Shown here piece after piece: positions 26,101 through 33,167 of a DNA stretch of 49,858 nt. The notes below the pieces were generated by a model, which made no database searches, was not told the DNA's origin, and saw only the letters and a list, made by a program, of their open reading frames with translations. The translations under genes were made by a program, and so were the position numbers. Every line of letters begins with the position of its first letter. Within the stretch, counting starts at the first letter, position 1. Source of the stretch: a virus; IMG/VR virus record IMGVR_UViG_3300042300_000380, positions 1 through 49,858 of that record, one strand, 5' to 3'.

Positions 26101-27276
26101 AAACATTTCTTTTGCTACTTTAGTTGGATTAATTAAAGATGCAAGTCCTGACTTTAAAGCGTTAGCGCCTTCTGATGCATTGATTCCGCCTTCTCTCATT
26201 GCAGTTAAATACAATGCTAAATCTTCTACGCTACCTCCAAGACCTTTAATAATTGGACCAGCTTTAGGAATTGCTTCTACTAAGTCATTAAGAGTTGTTG
26301 ATGTCTGGTTTTCAACTGCGTTTAAAAAGTTAATTGATTCTGCTAGTTCATCAGTATTTTGTTTGAATGCAGATTGAATTGCTAATGTTGCCTTCATTGC
26401 ATCTTGTCTATCTACTTCACCAAGAACTGCTAGACGAGTTGTTTCTTTAATTGAGCCTAATAATTCGTTACCTTGCTTTCCAGTTGCAGCAATGTCAGCA
26501 CCTAATGCAATTGTTTCTTTAAATGAAGAACCGTATGCTTTAGATAATTCAGATGCGGTTTCAGTAACTTGTTTTCTTATTTTGCCTAAATCACTTGCTG
26601 ATGTAGCAGCTAAACCACCATAAACCTTTGTTAAACGAGTTAACTCTTGATCGGCTTCTCGAAATGCTTTTGCAGATGCAGCTCCAAATGCTGCTAATGG
26701 AACAGTTAATCCTACGGTTAATTGACGACCAGCCCACTGGGTATTCTTACCCCAATTAATTAATGAGTTTGCTCCTTCTTGAACTACACGATTCATAATT
26801 TGTAGTTCTTGTCTTGCTAAAGCTGTTTTGCTTTTTACCTTATCAAGGCCAGTTGGAATGTGAACATTGTACTGCATCAAACCTTCGGCATTTTTGCCAA
26901 GAGGTTGAAGAATTGCATTTTGTAGCTGAACTTGTTGTTGAGCTAATTGTCTAATTAATCCGCCATTAGTTTTTAAATGTCCTTGATATACTTGAAAAAA
27001 TTGTTTTAATTTGATTTGGCCTTTGTCTAATTGAGATCCAAATTTATCTACATCAGATGTTAAATTTACAAAGTGTGTGGAAAATTGTCCAGTGCTTCTA
27101 AGTGTGTCTGCAAAAGAACGATTCATTACAGCAACTTGTGCTGCTAAATTCTTATTTGTTGCGTTTAATTTTGTTTGAAGATTAGTTAAGGCTGAAGATA
27201 CCTTACCGAGATCTGCGATAAGATTTGAAAAGTCGGACGTGGCGACTATTCGGGTGACTATCTGTTCTTCAGCCAT
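20134..27276 (-). CDS. tail tape measure protein with OmpA-like domain
   Basis: This 2380-residue protein sets tail length and is ejected ahead of the DNA. The N-terminal part has a coiled coil and the TP901-type core (LTRLTKVYGG, IAATGKQGNELLGS, LAVLGEVDRQDAMKATL, ALEQLFGKFQFARMNALFEN), near residues 190-470. Several GG-rich stretches carry the tape-measure motif 'VVPGPRSDTTDT...VEGDIVLNRKAS'. NNYGIPS occurs twice and a related YGIPF once. Near residues 2125-2231 is an OmpA-type domain: GHTDSVG, then ILSQNRAKAIAEYLS, and NRRAELFL at its end. At about 0.15 nm per residue the tail would be about 350 nm. It follows the chaperone gene closely and overlaps the distal-tail gene by four bases. Confidence 0.95.
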   Translation of the reverse strand: MAEEQIVTRIVATSDFSNLIADLGKVSSALTNLQTKLNATNKNLAAQVAVMNRSFADTLRSTGQFSTHFVNLTSDVDKFGSQLDKGQIKLKQFFQVYQGHLKTNGGLIRQLAQQQVQLQNAILQPLGKNAEGLMQYNVHIPTGLDKVKSKTALARQELQIMNRVVQEGANSLINWGKNTQWAGRQLTVGLTVPLAAFGAASAKAFREADQELTRLTKVYGGLAATSASDLGKIRKQVTETASELSKAYGSSFKETIALGADIAATGKQGNELLGSIKETTRLAVLGEVDRQDAMKATLAIQSAFKQNTDELAESINFLNAVENQTSTTLNDLVEAIPKAGPIIKGLGGSVEDLALYLTAMREGGINASEGANALKSGLASLINPTKVAKEMFAGFGISLTDIVQKNAGNTTNTLLALQSALDNLDPLQKQQALEQLFGKFQFARMNALFENLGKQGSQTLQVMDLMKASSQDLANIAGRELSMVTESASGKYRRALEGLKADLAVVGEQFLTINTHLINIVSGILKFIDKLPGPIKTILAFFGGLTAVAGPLIMLTGVLANFFGYVIKGASHFRAMFKGGEGWRLLTPEILAANKAGSLAEQTFYSDAKAADILNQAISRLSASYNKLAADASNAIIQTNPGVSTMGGTNIIAGQRVVNPNHPLVGEVGTRAASHHNPRALMSKGQRDAQTIHSVTPGSIDVNQKIGTVPQIFMAGDLPKIEGLTSSRGASTGIVAGEAAKWHSLMGTLSMMTKREVADLKKEIARTGTFSTEINTTFGQLLPAMTKITTNAASQSALIVQQLQAGKITLDTARAKIIAINSQLEAMMAQTTAQVAADLGRTANLTQVPLINQPIVGPTGKANIKEIFRPNRPASKIIDKIARSLGVRTYGAGYSTETTMPKKFATGGMVVPGPRSDTTDTQFMNLVEGDIVLNRKASDNLMGYNQGGKVVPAMVTPGEIIINNPTPSESEMLLAYNNQFAVGGRVVASKNNYGIPSLVAKYAAASKIFSGFRSPGKEYYRASRGVMDRTGSTTQSFSEPGSLMRFNDYRLTRGSVYKNESNKNYGITPTLPGQTLTHAYSPSFIKRLKKMGYGPDDNIPVDVLKSIGVPVPSGAKYVTLKALSSTWVKTSKRFNEAIKSNLPETNTNGTGWRDNWEPVGPESMQSLLIKLKSMGVMPIEAKRISEYAGTRLNGFVSKHKGPMTESDWGRYVNAAEIGGINDSSKRSHGGSFIRGIRSTQQNRYNKEDSDLLSAMNMGGKVRGYNRGGVVGGRVKRGKNNYGIPSVMGNLGTTAAYIGGSTAGAALGQKAGGNLGSLAGMILVPTILQSIMQKLGQVSAQGTSTAGILGRLGPLLANPYVAAGAAIVGVTAALIKFKKNQEESAKLNRLAFSGGVKPIKDFDSQLKQVTKTIEDTRATAALLHAQMNTAGLSGLTLTIKQFADLREKVKSTYPELVKLFKETPSDKLITVAQGLKAQFVAAGESAAQANAKIAALLAESGKSGFIQIVLGDKGLAGITSAKTAIESMLVAMSKFTDSKDRAAGLLQIFSSMGDYIENATDKSLALKEQYNAIEKSGQGNVKLTQDLIVEISKTSPGLAEILSTSDDVETALSKWRIVLGGVQKDLSGLDKGQLKKLAFAVEEVTNNYNKLLDVTSKKAQENSLTGKMAKDIDAFNKKQATASKTAIQNLETQISLKNKQIEQIKKEGDERKKALRDQQQSEDIKLQIQQEQLNYQTALAKGDMVGAAQAQISIQRLVGAQQLKVAEDAIDKAVQSKIDALQAQIDVLNKKSTAVSNAASTAKPKESPLTGIYQQIQGVYKDRALENITEEEALTQLNDLIKKLERTPGGNKYLKDLGVTESVQNITRDDGQTIVGKINTDSVQGNALLNSLKKGSDVIAGKQLVVLQQILAVLKNEPGKTYTPTQNQTQNAGATTAAGGTYAVGTIKNYTDSASSIKSAALKAFSDSSTGRATVGNRTYRLFKWNDRAYGIETSSRMVYDWDTNSNTIGKTLILDASKKSNFAMGGYVKNYEKGSPGGVKGPGTATSDSIPAMLSNGEYVVKSSSVNKYGIPFFDAVNAQKFAEGGSASAVSKTGFSGKGGQLMDWKAAWKEANKKVIQIKIPPITANFDTNSFELNKEQKLELEVISKDLINNQLKSIIIQGHTDSVGKEKDNDILSQNRAKAIAEYLSKLVPGTSFVPVGYGEYKPIAPNTNSENMAKNRRAELFLPDKYKTIYPEYNPKKHTAMITGTGKSDFSGGSLSGGQLSSSIDFGKLFNKIKLGLGFANGGAVQIPKFEHGINSVPANMLALLHKNEAVIPSNMNPFNPNANNATMGTVYNVGDITMKFENVHEMDGKKLFKEFKTLLALENTKTGPSRVIA
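20585..20905 (-). other. OmpA-family peptidoglycan-binding domain inside the tape measure protein
   Basis: The segment shows NFDTNSFELN, the strand-helix IIIQGHTDSVG, LSQNRAKAI and the closing NRRAELF. These are the conserved OmpA C-terminal residues, including the Asp and Arg used by the family to bind diaminopimelate peptidoglycan. The domain boundaries are approximate. Confidence 0.85.
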
Positions 27277-27287
27277 TTACTATAATT

Positions 27288-27946
27288 TTACTCCTTAGAG
27301 TATCCTAAACCTGCGTTTATTCCGAATCCTGCTTCTGAGGCAAAGCTTCCTTGTAATGATAGTACATCACTACCGCTTGCTTTTACTCCAAGAGCCCTTC
27401 TTCGTATGTCGTCAAATGTAGGACCTTCTTTTTCTTGTTCATCATTTAAGTTTACTCCCTGAAGAGATGCTAAGAATTTTCTTTTCTCATCTTCAGTTTT
27501 TTGCATTGCCTTAAATGTTTGTATCAGTTCTGGCATTGAGAGGCTTTCTTCTAATTCTTCGTAATTTTTCCAATTACCTAAAAGAAAAACTTCTCCTAAT
27601 AAAGCGGCTAAATCTAGTTCTGACCAGCCAGAACCGCTGCCGCTAGAAGGTTTGGGTCGTCAAGTTTAATTCCACCACATACTTCTAGAATTCTATTAAT
27701 GGTAGGCATGTCTAGTGCATCTTCCAGTTTATCTTTATCAGCTACCAATTCTGGTACCTGAGATTCAATTGCAATTCCGCATGCTGTAATTAGAATTGTA
27801 AGTGTTTCGTCTTCTCCTGACGAAGTTTCTGTTTTTTTAATTTCTGCCATGAACTTTCTTAAAGCTTTAATAGTCAATGGTTTTAGTTTTACCTTTGAGC
27901 CATTTTGAAGTTCAATTTCTTCTATGTCGTATACTGTTGTAGCCAA
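27288..27946 (-). CDS. tail assembly chaperone fusion (gpGT-like) made by -1 frameshift
   Basis: This is the long form of the tail assembly chaperone. Ribosomes reading the 110-residue frame slip back one base at CCCAAAC (27650-27656), after Asn99, and continue for 120 codons to the stop at 27288, giving about 219 residues. The -1 frame is open through the junction and reads PSSGSGSGWSELDLAALLGE and MPELIQTFKAMQKTEDEKRK, ending SKE. The ATG at 27536 is therefore internal, not an independent start. As in lambda G/GT and actinophage pairs, the long form would bind the tape measure protein. The coding join is 27946-27650 and 27650-27288. Confidence 0.85.
27614..27946 (-). CDS. tail assembly chaperone, short form (gpG-like)
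   Basis: A 110-residue protein begins at TTG 27946 (read as Met) with a strong ribosome site TAGGAGGATAAA, and contains VKLKPLTIKALRKFMAEIKK, typical of siphovirus tail chaperones. The region between the two stops is where slippage gives the long form. Such proteins coat the tape measure before the tail tube polymerises. Position between tail tube and tape measure genes fits exactly. Confidence 0.85.
   Translation of the reverse strand: MATTVYDIEEIELQNGSKVKLKPLTIKALRKFMAEIKKTETSSGEDETLTILITACGIAIESQVPELVADKDKLEDALDMPTINRILEVCGGIKLDDPNLLAAAVLAGQN
27650..27656 (-). other. programmed -1 frameshift site CCCAAAC
   Basis: C-CCA-AAC in the zero frame becomes CCC-AAA-C after slipping, a standard X-XXY-YYZ heptamer. 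It is the only heptamer of this form I noticed near the end of the chaperone gene, and the -1 frame downstream is open for 120 codons. Confidence 0.85.
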
Positions 27947-27972
27947 TTTATCCTCCTAGGATTGTCTTAATT

Positions 27973-28001
27973 ATTATAACATAATGGTATTATCACTACA
28001 A
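27973..28001 (-). promoter_or_regulatory. extended -10 promoter for chaperone and tape measure genes
   Basis: TTGTAG, 17 nt, TATAAT at 27973-27978 with extended TGT on the minus strand. It lies immediately after the tail tube terminator. Confidence 0.65.
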
Positions 28002-28031
28002 ATAGAAAGGCCCCCAAATTAATGGGGGCCT
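28001..28031 (-). terminator. intrinsic terminator after the tail tube gene
   Basis: AGGCCCCC, an eight-base loop and GGGGGCCT form a perfect eight-pair stem, followed on the minus strand by TTCTATTT. It lies 22 nt past the tail tube stop. Confidence 0.85.
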
Positions 28032-28052
28032 CTATAATTTAAATTAGTTAAA

Positions 28053-28760
28053 TTAAACTGTTAACACACGGTCAATAATCTTACCGTATTCTGAGCCAGA
28101 GTAGTTAGCATCTGGTAGAAGACGGAATGTTACTGGGAATGTGGTTGGAGTGGTACGTGCAAGTGAGAATTGTGACTGTTGTACAGACAATACTCGACGA
28201 GCATAATATACACGCTCTGATGCGGTTGAGCTAGCTGTTGGAGCTAGACCTACTGCAATTAATTGACGCTCTGTTGGAGCCGCTCCTAGGGAACCTGCCT
28301 CAAGACCTAAAACGTCTTTCTTAGTTAGTCCAGTTCCTGATGTTGATAAAGATGATGCATTCTGTCCGAATACCGCTACAATGTTTTCTAGAGTACCTTC
28401 TGACATTTCTGTTGCAATCATAACCTCCATTGCAGATTTAAACAGCTTAGCTGTATCTAGCAATTGGTCAACGGTTACTGAATCGTATGTTGGGTTGTAA
28501 GTAATTTGAAGACCGTTGTTAGTAAAACCAACGTTACGATATCCAAACTTACCTGCTTCTTGATCTACTGCATTTAATGAAGTTGTGTATGAAACTCCTG
28601 ATGCGAAAGCTGGTACACCAACTGTTGTTGCACCTGAAGCTACCGCTACACCTGCTTCTGCGTTAGCAATATAATCTGCATCGTTTACGTCAACTGTTGA
28701 TAAAAACAGTGGTGACGCACCAACGAGAATATTTTTTGCATTACCTACGGATTGTGCCAT
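28053..28760 (-). CDS. major tail (tube) protein
   Basis: A 235-residue protein in the standard tail tube position, with strong ribosome site GGAGGAAACAAAACT, its own promoter and its own terminator, consistent with very high expression. It has the alternating beta composition of tube proteins (QEAGKFGYRNVGFTNNGLQI and STASERVYYARRVLSVQQS), ending in a long strand near FPVTFRLLPDANYSG. It polymerises around the tape measure protein to make the tail. The identification is from position, length and composition. Confidence 0.85.
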   Translation of the reverse strand: MAQSVGNAKNILVGASPLFLSTVDVNDADYIANAEAGVAVASGATTVGVPAFASGVSYTTSLNAVDQEAGKFGYRNVGFTNNGLQITYNPTYDSVTVDQLLDTAKLFKSAMEVMIATEMSEGTLENIVAVFGQNASSLSTSGTGLTKKDVLGLEAGSLGAAPTERQLIAVGLAPTASSTASERVYYARRVLSVQQSQFSLARTTPTTFPVTFRLLPDANYSGSEYGKIIDRVLTV

Positions 28761-28841
28761 AGTTTTGTTTCCTCCTATATTTCAATATATATATATTTAA
28801 ATCTTAAGTTCAAGCTGGCTAGGCTTCTTTCCTCATGTCCT

Positions 28842-28870
28842 ATAATACGGCATAATGAGGTCTAAAGCAA
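28842..28870 (-). promoter_or_regulatory. promoter for the tail tube gene
   Basis: TTGCTT, 17 nt, TATTAT on the minus strand. The long leader of about 75 nt ends in an AT-rich stretch and the strong ribosome site. It starts two bases before the stop of the upstream tail terminator gene. Confidence 0.6.
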
Positions 28871-28871
28871 T

Positions 28872-29384
28872 TTAAAGAAATCGACCAGTTTGGTCTGTTA
28901 TTCTTGAATATTTAGCCTCTAAAATAATGTCTGTTGACAGGAAGCCTTTTAGCTCTTCGGATGGTTCGGTAGGGGATATATCGGCTATAAAAATACTATG
29001 GAATTTAAACTTGTTATTTAGGGACTCAAACCTATTTACATCTTTTGCAGAGTCATCCATTCTCCTAAATAGGTCGGTCATAAAATTTCTTATTTCATTA
29101 ATTTCTGAGACATCTGTGGAGTAAACTGTAAAGAGAATTTGCTCACAGCATATTAGCCAGTTGTCCTCGTATGAAAGACCAATCTTGTCATAAATTATAT
29201 GCTTTTTTCCACTCAAGAATTGGTTCATTTCTGGAGATTGTTGGACTGGAATAATAGGGACTATTGCACTTCCTACGTTATCGCTATAATAATCATCCTC
29301 ATCAAATATCTTTGCCTCTAATAGTTCTGCCCATAAGAATTTTCTTATTTCTAGCATAGCGTCTAATTTAAAATTGGCTGTCAT
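28872..29384 (-). CDS. probable tail terminator/completion protein
   Basis: A 170-residue protein just before the tail tube gene, the normal place of the tail terminator. It begins MTANFKLDAMLEIRKFLWAE and contains ILFTVYSTDVSEINEIRNFM, typical of short ring-forming neck proteins. The start is coupled to the upstream stop (ATGA). No unique motif is visible; position is the main evidence. Confidence 0.65.
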   Translation of the reverse strand: MTANFKLDAMLEIRKFLWAELLEAKIFDEDDYYSDNVGSAIVPIIPVQQSPEMNQFLSGKKHIIYDKIGLSYEDNWLICCEQILFTVYSTDVSEINEIRNFMTDLFRRMDDSAKDVNRFESLNNKFKFHSIFIADISPTEPSEELKGFLSTDIILEAKYSRITDQTGRFL

Positions 29385-30169
29385 ATCATTGACGCTCCAA
29401 ATGCTTTTTCTGATGCTGCGTCCGCCATTGATCTAATTAAATTTGGAGAAAATGAGTACTTAACTGTTCTGATTGTGGCTGGAATTCTTAGAGCCCTTAG
29501 TGACTCTGAATTAAATAGTTCTTTAAATCCAGATTTTTTAATAGAACTATTTACCAATTCCCCACTAAAGAATCTTGAATATTGTAATTTAAATTGATTC
29601 ATTACACTAGTTCCTCCTGGCCTTTTAACGGTCACTGAGGCACCTTTAGGCATAAACACTGTATTACCATCAACTTCAAATACTAACCTCTCAGAATGGC
29701 GTGGAGCAATTTTAAGGGGCATGCCAGCTTCCATGATAGAAGCTTTTGCTGCAAATACATGTCTACGTTTACTATTTGATGCTGGGACTAATGACTTAGA
29801 CATAAGGAATTCAAAATCAATTTTAAACGATATTCCTTCAGAATCTATAGATGTTAACTTAAATAATCTAGCATTCTTATTTCCAGACTTTTTCCATTCA
29901 TATACATGGTGAAATGATTTAGGCTTTGTTCTTGCCTGAGCATCTATATAATTTCCAAAATCTTTTTCTATTTGAGTAAATACTATTTTTTTAAAAGAAT
30001 TTTTAAACTTTTTGCTATTGCTTAGTTTGGCAATTACATTAGCTTGGTAATATAAGGCTGCTGATATTTGCGCCACATTACTATCATTAATAGCCCCCTT
30101 TGGATTTTTATTATACATTAATCTTTCAAGACCAGAAGCAGCCTGGAGAAGCATTGCGTTAGATTCCAA
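29381..30169 (-). CDS. head-tail connector protein (neck)
   Basis: A 262-residue protein in the neck cassette, with TTG at 30169 as the proposed start (read as Met). It has FKKIVFTQIEKDFGNYID and a long basic middle, followed by VTVKRPGGTSVMNQFKL. It may correspond to HK97 gp10-type tail completion proteins. ATG at residue 5 (30157) is an alternative start. The role is inferred from gene order. Confidence 0.6.
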   Translation of the reverse strand: MESNAMLLQAASGLERLMYNKNPKGAINDSNVAQISAALYYQANVIAKLSNSKKFKNSFKKIVFTQIEKDFGNYIDAQARTKPKSFHHVYEWKKSGNKNARLFKLTSIDSEGISFKIDFEFLMSKSLVPASNSKRRHVFAAKASIMEAGMPLKIAPRHSERLVFEVDGNTVFMPKGASVTVKRPGGTSVMNQFKLQYSRFFSGELVNSSIKKSGFKELFNSESLRALRIPATIRTVKYSFSPNLIRSMADAASEKAFGASMI

Positions 30170-30587
30170 TTTGCTGGTTCTCCGATCTCTTTAATGTTGA
30201 GTTGTATGCTAAAACTTGTCCAAATGGATCTGTTATAGGGGTCGTTCCAATTATTTCAAAAACAGTTGGGGTATCAGATGGATAGTTTAATTCTGTCCAA
30301 ATTGCTTCTTCATTGCTATCTCTAATATTAGTAATTTTTTCTCTAGCCGTAAGTCTTTCTGAGGTGCGTACTTGAATTACCTGCTCGTTGTTATATTTAT
30401 TACTAAATATCTGTTTGTCCCCAGATCTTGTCGTTGCAGAGTTTGTTATTACTCCTTTTGCATGACAATCTAATGTTTTATAATAATTCCATTCTTTTAT
30501 TATAGCCCCAGTATCTGGGTTTTGTACATCCAATTGTTTATATATATCCATTTTCATGGATAGCACTGCTTCCATGATATCGATCAT
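30159..30587 (-). CDS. head closure or adaptor protein
   Basis: A 142-residue protein resembling the SPP1 gp16-type stopper in size and order. It begins MIDIMEAVLSMKMDIYKQL and contains RTSERLTAREKITNIRDSNE. It is coupled to the upstream stop (TAATG). It probably closes the capsid after DNA packaging. Position and size are the evidence. Confidence 0.6.
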   Translation of the reverse strand: MIDIMEAVLSMKMDIYKQLDVQNPDTGAIIKEWNYYKTLDCHAKGVITNSATTRSGDKQIFSNKYNNEQVIQVRTSERLTAREKITNIRDSNEEAIWTELNYPSDTPTVFEIIGTTPITDPFGQVLAYNSTLKRSENQQIGI

Positions 30588-31582
30588 TAGATAAGCACCA
30601 TGTTTGTTATAACATACGGGGCAAGTAATTTATCTACATATGCAGAGCCAGTTCCAGAAAATGCATTACTTGAGTATTCAAAGTCCCAGTCAAATGTTGA
30701 AACGCTCTTTAAGTATCTATCTGTCCACATTCTATCTTTTGCAAAATATTGTCCAATTAATTGAACTGCTGCTTGCTCAACTTCATCTGGGACAGATTCC
30801 CAACCAAATGTTCCAACTACTCTATACCTAACGTTTTTTCTAAAAGCTTGTCCTGTGTACAAATCATTAATTGATGGCGGTATCATTCCATTTGCTACAT
30901 ATACAGTATTGTCAATAAGTTCAGTTCTATCTAGTCTAATACCAAATCCAGTTTCTGATATTACTGGTGTGTATCCCCAGTTATTTACTTGAGGGCTAGA
31001 TAAGTTATCAATTAACAAAAAGTCGTCTGCATATAATTTGTGTATTTGATTTATTTTATGAGGCATAGGAAGAATGTCTGATCCATTACCGTATATTACT
31101 TCTTCTTCTTGATATAAATAAAAATTCTGCCCAGTAAAATCTTCTATTATTTTACGAGCATATTTTTCTGCCATGGACAGATCATGATAATTTTTATACT
31201 TAGGATCGGATGGATCGCTTCCAATTTTTAAATCATCTATTGCTTCGGCAAAGCTACAATATGGAGTTACAATATCTAAATAGGTTGCATGTTCTCCATT
31301 TAATCCGCCAATATTGTAACTCCATATAATTTTAAATTTTCTATTCCTAGATGTATAAAATGTAGACAGTGATACTTGATACGTTCCAATATCAGATTCT
31401 ACTTTATCAGCAGTGCTTGTAGAAATTACTGTTGTTGGGCTTATAGATGGACTAATAGTAATATCATTAGTTATGTCATAAATTCTAGCCGTAACTAAAT
31501 CGTCATCAGCATCAACTATTTCATTATTCCAGAATATCTTAGTTTTTACTGGTGTTACCGTATCTTTGTATATCTCTGCCAT
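30587..31582 (-). CDS. head-tail adaptor protein
   Basis: A 331-residue protein. The first 120 residues form a beta domain (IWSYNIGGLNGEHATYLDIV), then a helical connector-type part with DLSMAEKYARKIIEDFTGQN, the usual signature of phage head-tail connector (adaptor) proteins, and a C-terminal helix LIGQYFAKDRMWTDRYLK. Adaptors of the gp15 type attach to the portal. The long N-terminal beta domain is unusual for that family. Confidence 0.65.
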   Translation of the reverse strand: MAEIYKDTVTPVKTKIFWNNEIVDADDDLVTARIYDITNDITISPSISPTTVISTSTADKVESDIGTYQVSLSTFYTSRNRKFKIIWSYNIGGLNGEHATYLDIVTPYCSFAEAIDDLKIGSDPSDPKYKNYHDLSMAEKYARKIIEDFTGQNFYLYQEEEVIYGNGSDILPMPHKINQIHKLYADDFLLIDNLSSPQVNNWGYTPVISETGFGIRLDRTELIDNTVYVANGMIPPSINDLYTGQAFRKNVRYRVVGTFGWESVPDEVEQAAVQLIGQYFAKDRMWTDRYLKSVSTFDWDFEYSSNAFSGTGSAYVDKLLAPYVITNMVLI

Positions 31583-31596
31583 ATTAAAGGCTTAGA

Positions 31597-31992
31597 TTAG
31601 TTATAGAAGTCTTGAACTTCCTTTGGTGTGGCTAATCTAAAACCTTCCTCCCTATCAAAAATTTCTTGAGCTTGTTCCTCAGACATTGCTACAAATGGGT
31701 GTGTACTTGTAAATGTAAATCCCATAGCATCGTATCTATGATTTGCTCTTTCCATTCTAACTAAAACTGAATCTTTATCTTGACTCTTTTTAGCATCAAA
31801 TCTTGGTAAAACTTCAATCTCTTCTTTATTGTCGTCTATATCTTTAATAGTCTTTTGATATATTGACCATGTCACGCCCTCTTCAGCTAATGATGCAATA
31901 ATATCGTTCTTGCTTTTTAGTGTTTGTATATCTACGCCAAAGTCTTCGGCTATTTTTTTTATCTCAGATAGTTTTAATGTCTCAAATGACAT
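31597..31992 (-). CDS. head-associated protein with Rho-N/SAP-like N-terminus
   Basis: A 131-residue protein starts MSFETLKLSEIKKIAEDFGV, a HeH/Rho-N-like helix pair often present in small proteins beside capsid genes, followed by QTLKSKNDIIASLAEEGVTW. The rest is hydrophilic. It follows the capsid terminator and has its own promoter and ribosome site (AAGGAGAATAT). It is probably a head completion or decoration component. Confidence 0.65.
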   Translation of the reverse strand: MSFETLKLSEIKKIAEDFGVDIQTLKSKNDIIASLAEEGVTWSIYQKTIKDIDDNKEEIEVLPRFDAKKSQDKDSVLVRMERANHRYDAMGFTFTSTHPFVAMSEEQAQEIFDREEGFRLATPKEVQDFYN

Positions 31993-32017
31993 ATATTCTC
32001 CTTAGTCTAGTTATTTA

Positions 32018-32046
32018 ATTATATCATTACTAAATTCAAATGAAAA
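32018..32046 (-). promoter_or_regulatory. extended -10 promoter after the capsid gene
   Basis: TGATATAAT on the minus strand with a TTTTCA -35 17 nt upstream. It lies just after the capsid terminator and restarts transcription of the neck genes. Confidence 0.6.
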
Positions 32047-32072
32047 GCCCCCAAGATTAATTGGGGGCTTTT
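32043..32072 (-). terminator. intrinsic terminator after the major capsid gene
   Basis: AAAAGCCCCCAA and TTGGGGGCTTTT form a perfect twelve-pair stem with a six-base loop. The T-rich arm makes it active in both directions. Confidence 0.9.
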
Positions 32073-32090
32073 ATTTAGACTAATTCCTAA

Positions 32091-33149
32091 TTAGGAAGCA
32101 ATCTTAACGTTCTTTACTACTACCCAAGCGTCTGCTTGCTCAATTTGAACGCCAACACGAGTATACATTGTGTACTCGATTGAGTCCTTCTTTGGCCAGA
32201 AGAATCGGTATACAGTTACATCACGCTTGATACCAATAACTACGTTATTTGGGAATGTCAAGTGGACGTCACCGTGTGATCCTGTTGCTCCTGAGTATGA
32301 GCCAGTTTGTGTCTCGCTTAATAGCGGAACTTCAACAATTGGAATACCAAATGCGAAAGGTGCTACGTATCCTGCTGGACCGCCTAGTGGCTGTACGCCT
32401 CCACGGATAACGCTTGAAGCGATATCTTGTGGGTTAGCTGATCCATCTGCACCAAGTAATGATGCTGAGTATAAATAATCTTGAATCAAGTTTGAACCTG
32501 ACAAGAAGCGAAGGTCTGTACGACGTTGCTTGTACTTACGTGGAAGTGCCTTTAATGCGCTATTAAATGTAGCACGACTAATTGCGGCTCCACCTGCATC
32601 TACTACGTGACCGTTTGCTTTTGCAAGCTTAACTGTTCCGTCAAATGCTTTGTAAAGTTGATCAGATGATAGAGCTGTGTTTCCGTTAAGAACCAAGTCT
32701 TCAATATCATTACCAGCCTGTGTTGCCATCAGACGTGCAATATGATCTTCTAGATCTGCACCTTCAATGTTGTCTTCTAGAGACTCAGTTGAAAGTTCCC
32801 AATCTAGACGTAACTTCTTTGTTGTCAAAGAAATTTTTGAGAATGTCACAGCAGAGTTGCCACTGTTTGCGTCATCTCCTTCTGTCGCAAGCTTCATAAG
32901 CTTTTCGCCTACGCCCATGCGATCAATTTCAGTTGTATCAGATTTCATTCTAACGGTACGTGCGACTTTACCAATTACGGTTGCGTCGAACATGTAGTCT
33001 AGAAATCGAGCTGATTGTTCTGGATTAAGTAATCCACCATTGCCACTTTCTGACCCTGTGTGAATTCCTTCTCCTCCAGTTGTTGAAGCGAAAGTGCCTG
33101 TGGCTGTTGTGCCAGTTGCAATTGCCTTTTCTAATAATTCATTGCTCAT
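32091..33149 (-). CDS. major capsid protein (HK97 fold)
   Basis: A 352-residue protein forming the icosahedral shell. Typical elements are the N-arm (EGIHTGSESGNGGLLNPEQ), the spine-helix region LATQAGNDIEDLVLNGNTAL-like stretch, and the C-terminal P-domain strands (FPNNVVIGIKRDVTVYRFFW). It is followed by a strong terminator and preceded by the protease-scaffold gene, the standard order. Its codon use looks slightly more GC-rich than its neighbours, as expected for the most abundant protein. No crosslinking residues can be assigned by eye. Confidence 0.9.
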   Translation of the reverse strand: MSNELLEKAIATGTTATGTFASTTGGEGIHTGSESGNGGLLNPEQSARFLDYMFDATVIGKVARTVRMKSDTTEIDRMGVGEKLMKLATEGDDANSGNSAVTFSKISLTTKKLRLDWELSTESLEDNIEGADLEDHIARLMATQAGNDIEDLVLNGNTALSSDQLYKAFDGTVKLAKANGHVVDAGGAAISRATFNSALKALPRKYKQRRTDLRFLSGSNLIQDYLYSASLLGADGSANPQDIASSVIRGGVQPLGGPAGYVAPFAFGIPIVEVPLLSETQTGSYSGATGSHGDVHLTFPNNVVIGIKRDVTVYRFFWPKKDSIEYTMYTRVGVQIEQADAWVVVKNVKIAS

Positions 33150-33167
33150 AATTTATTTACCTACCCT

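Noticed and set aside
27288-27536. Independent 82-residue gene before the tape measure gene
   Set aside because: The frame is open upstream to the slippery site and lacks its own ribosome site; it is the C-terminal part of the frameshift product.
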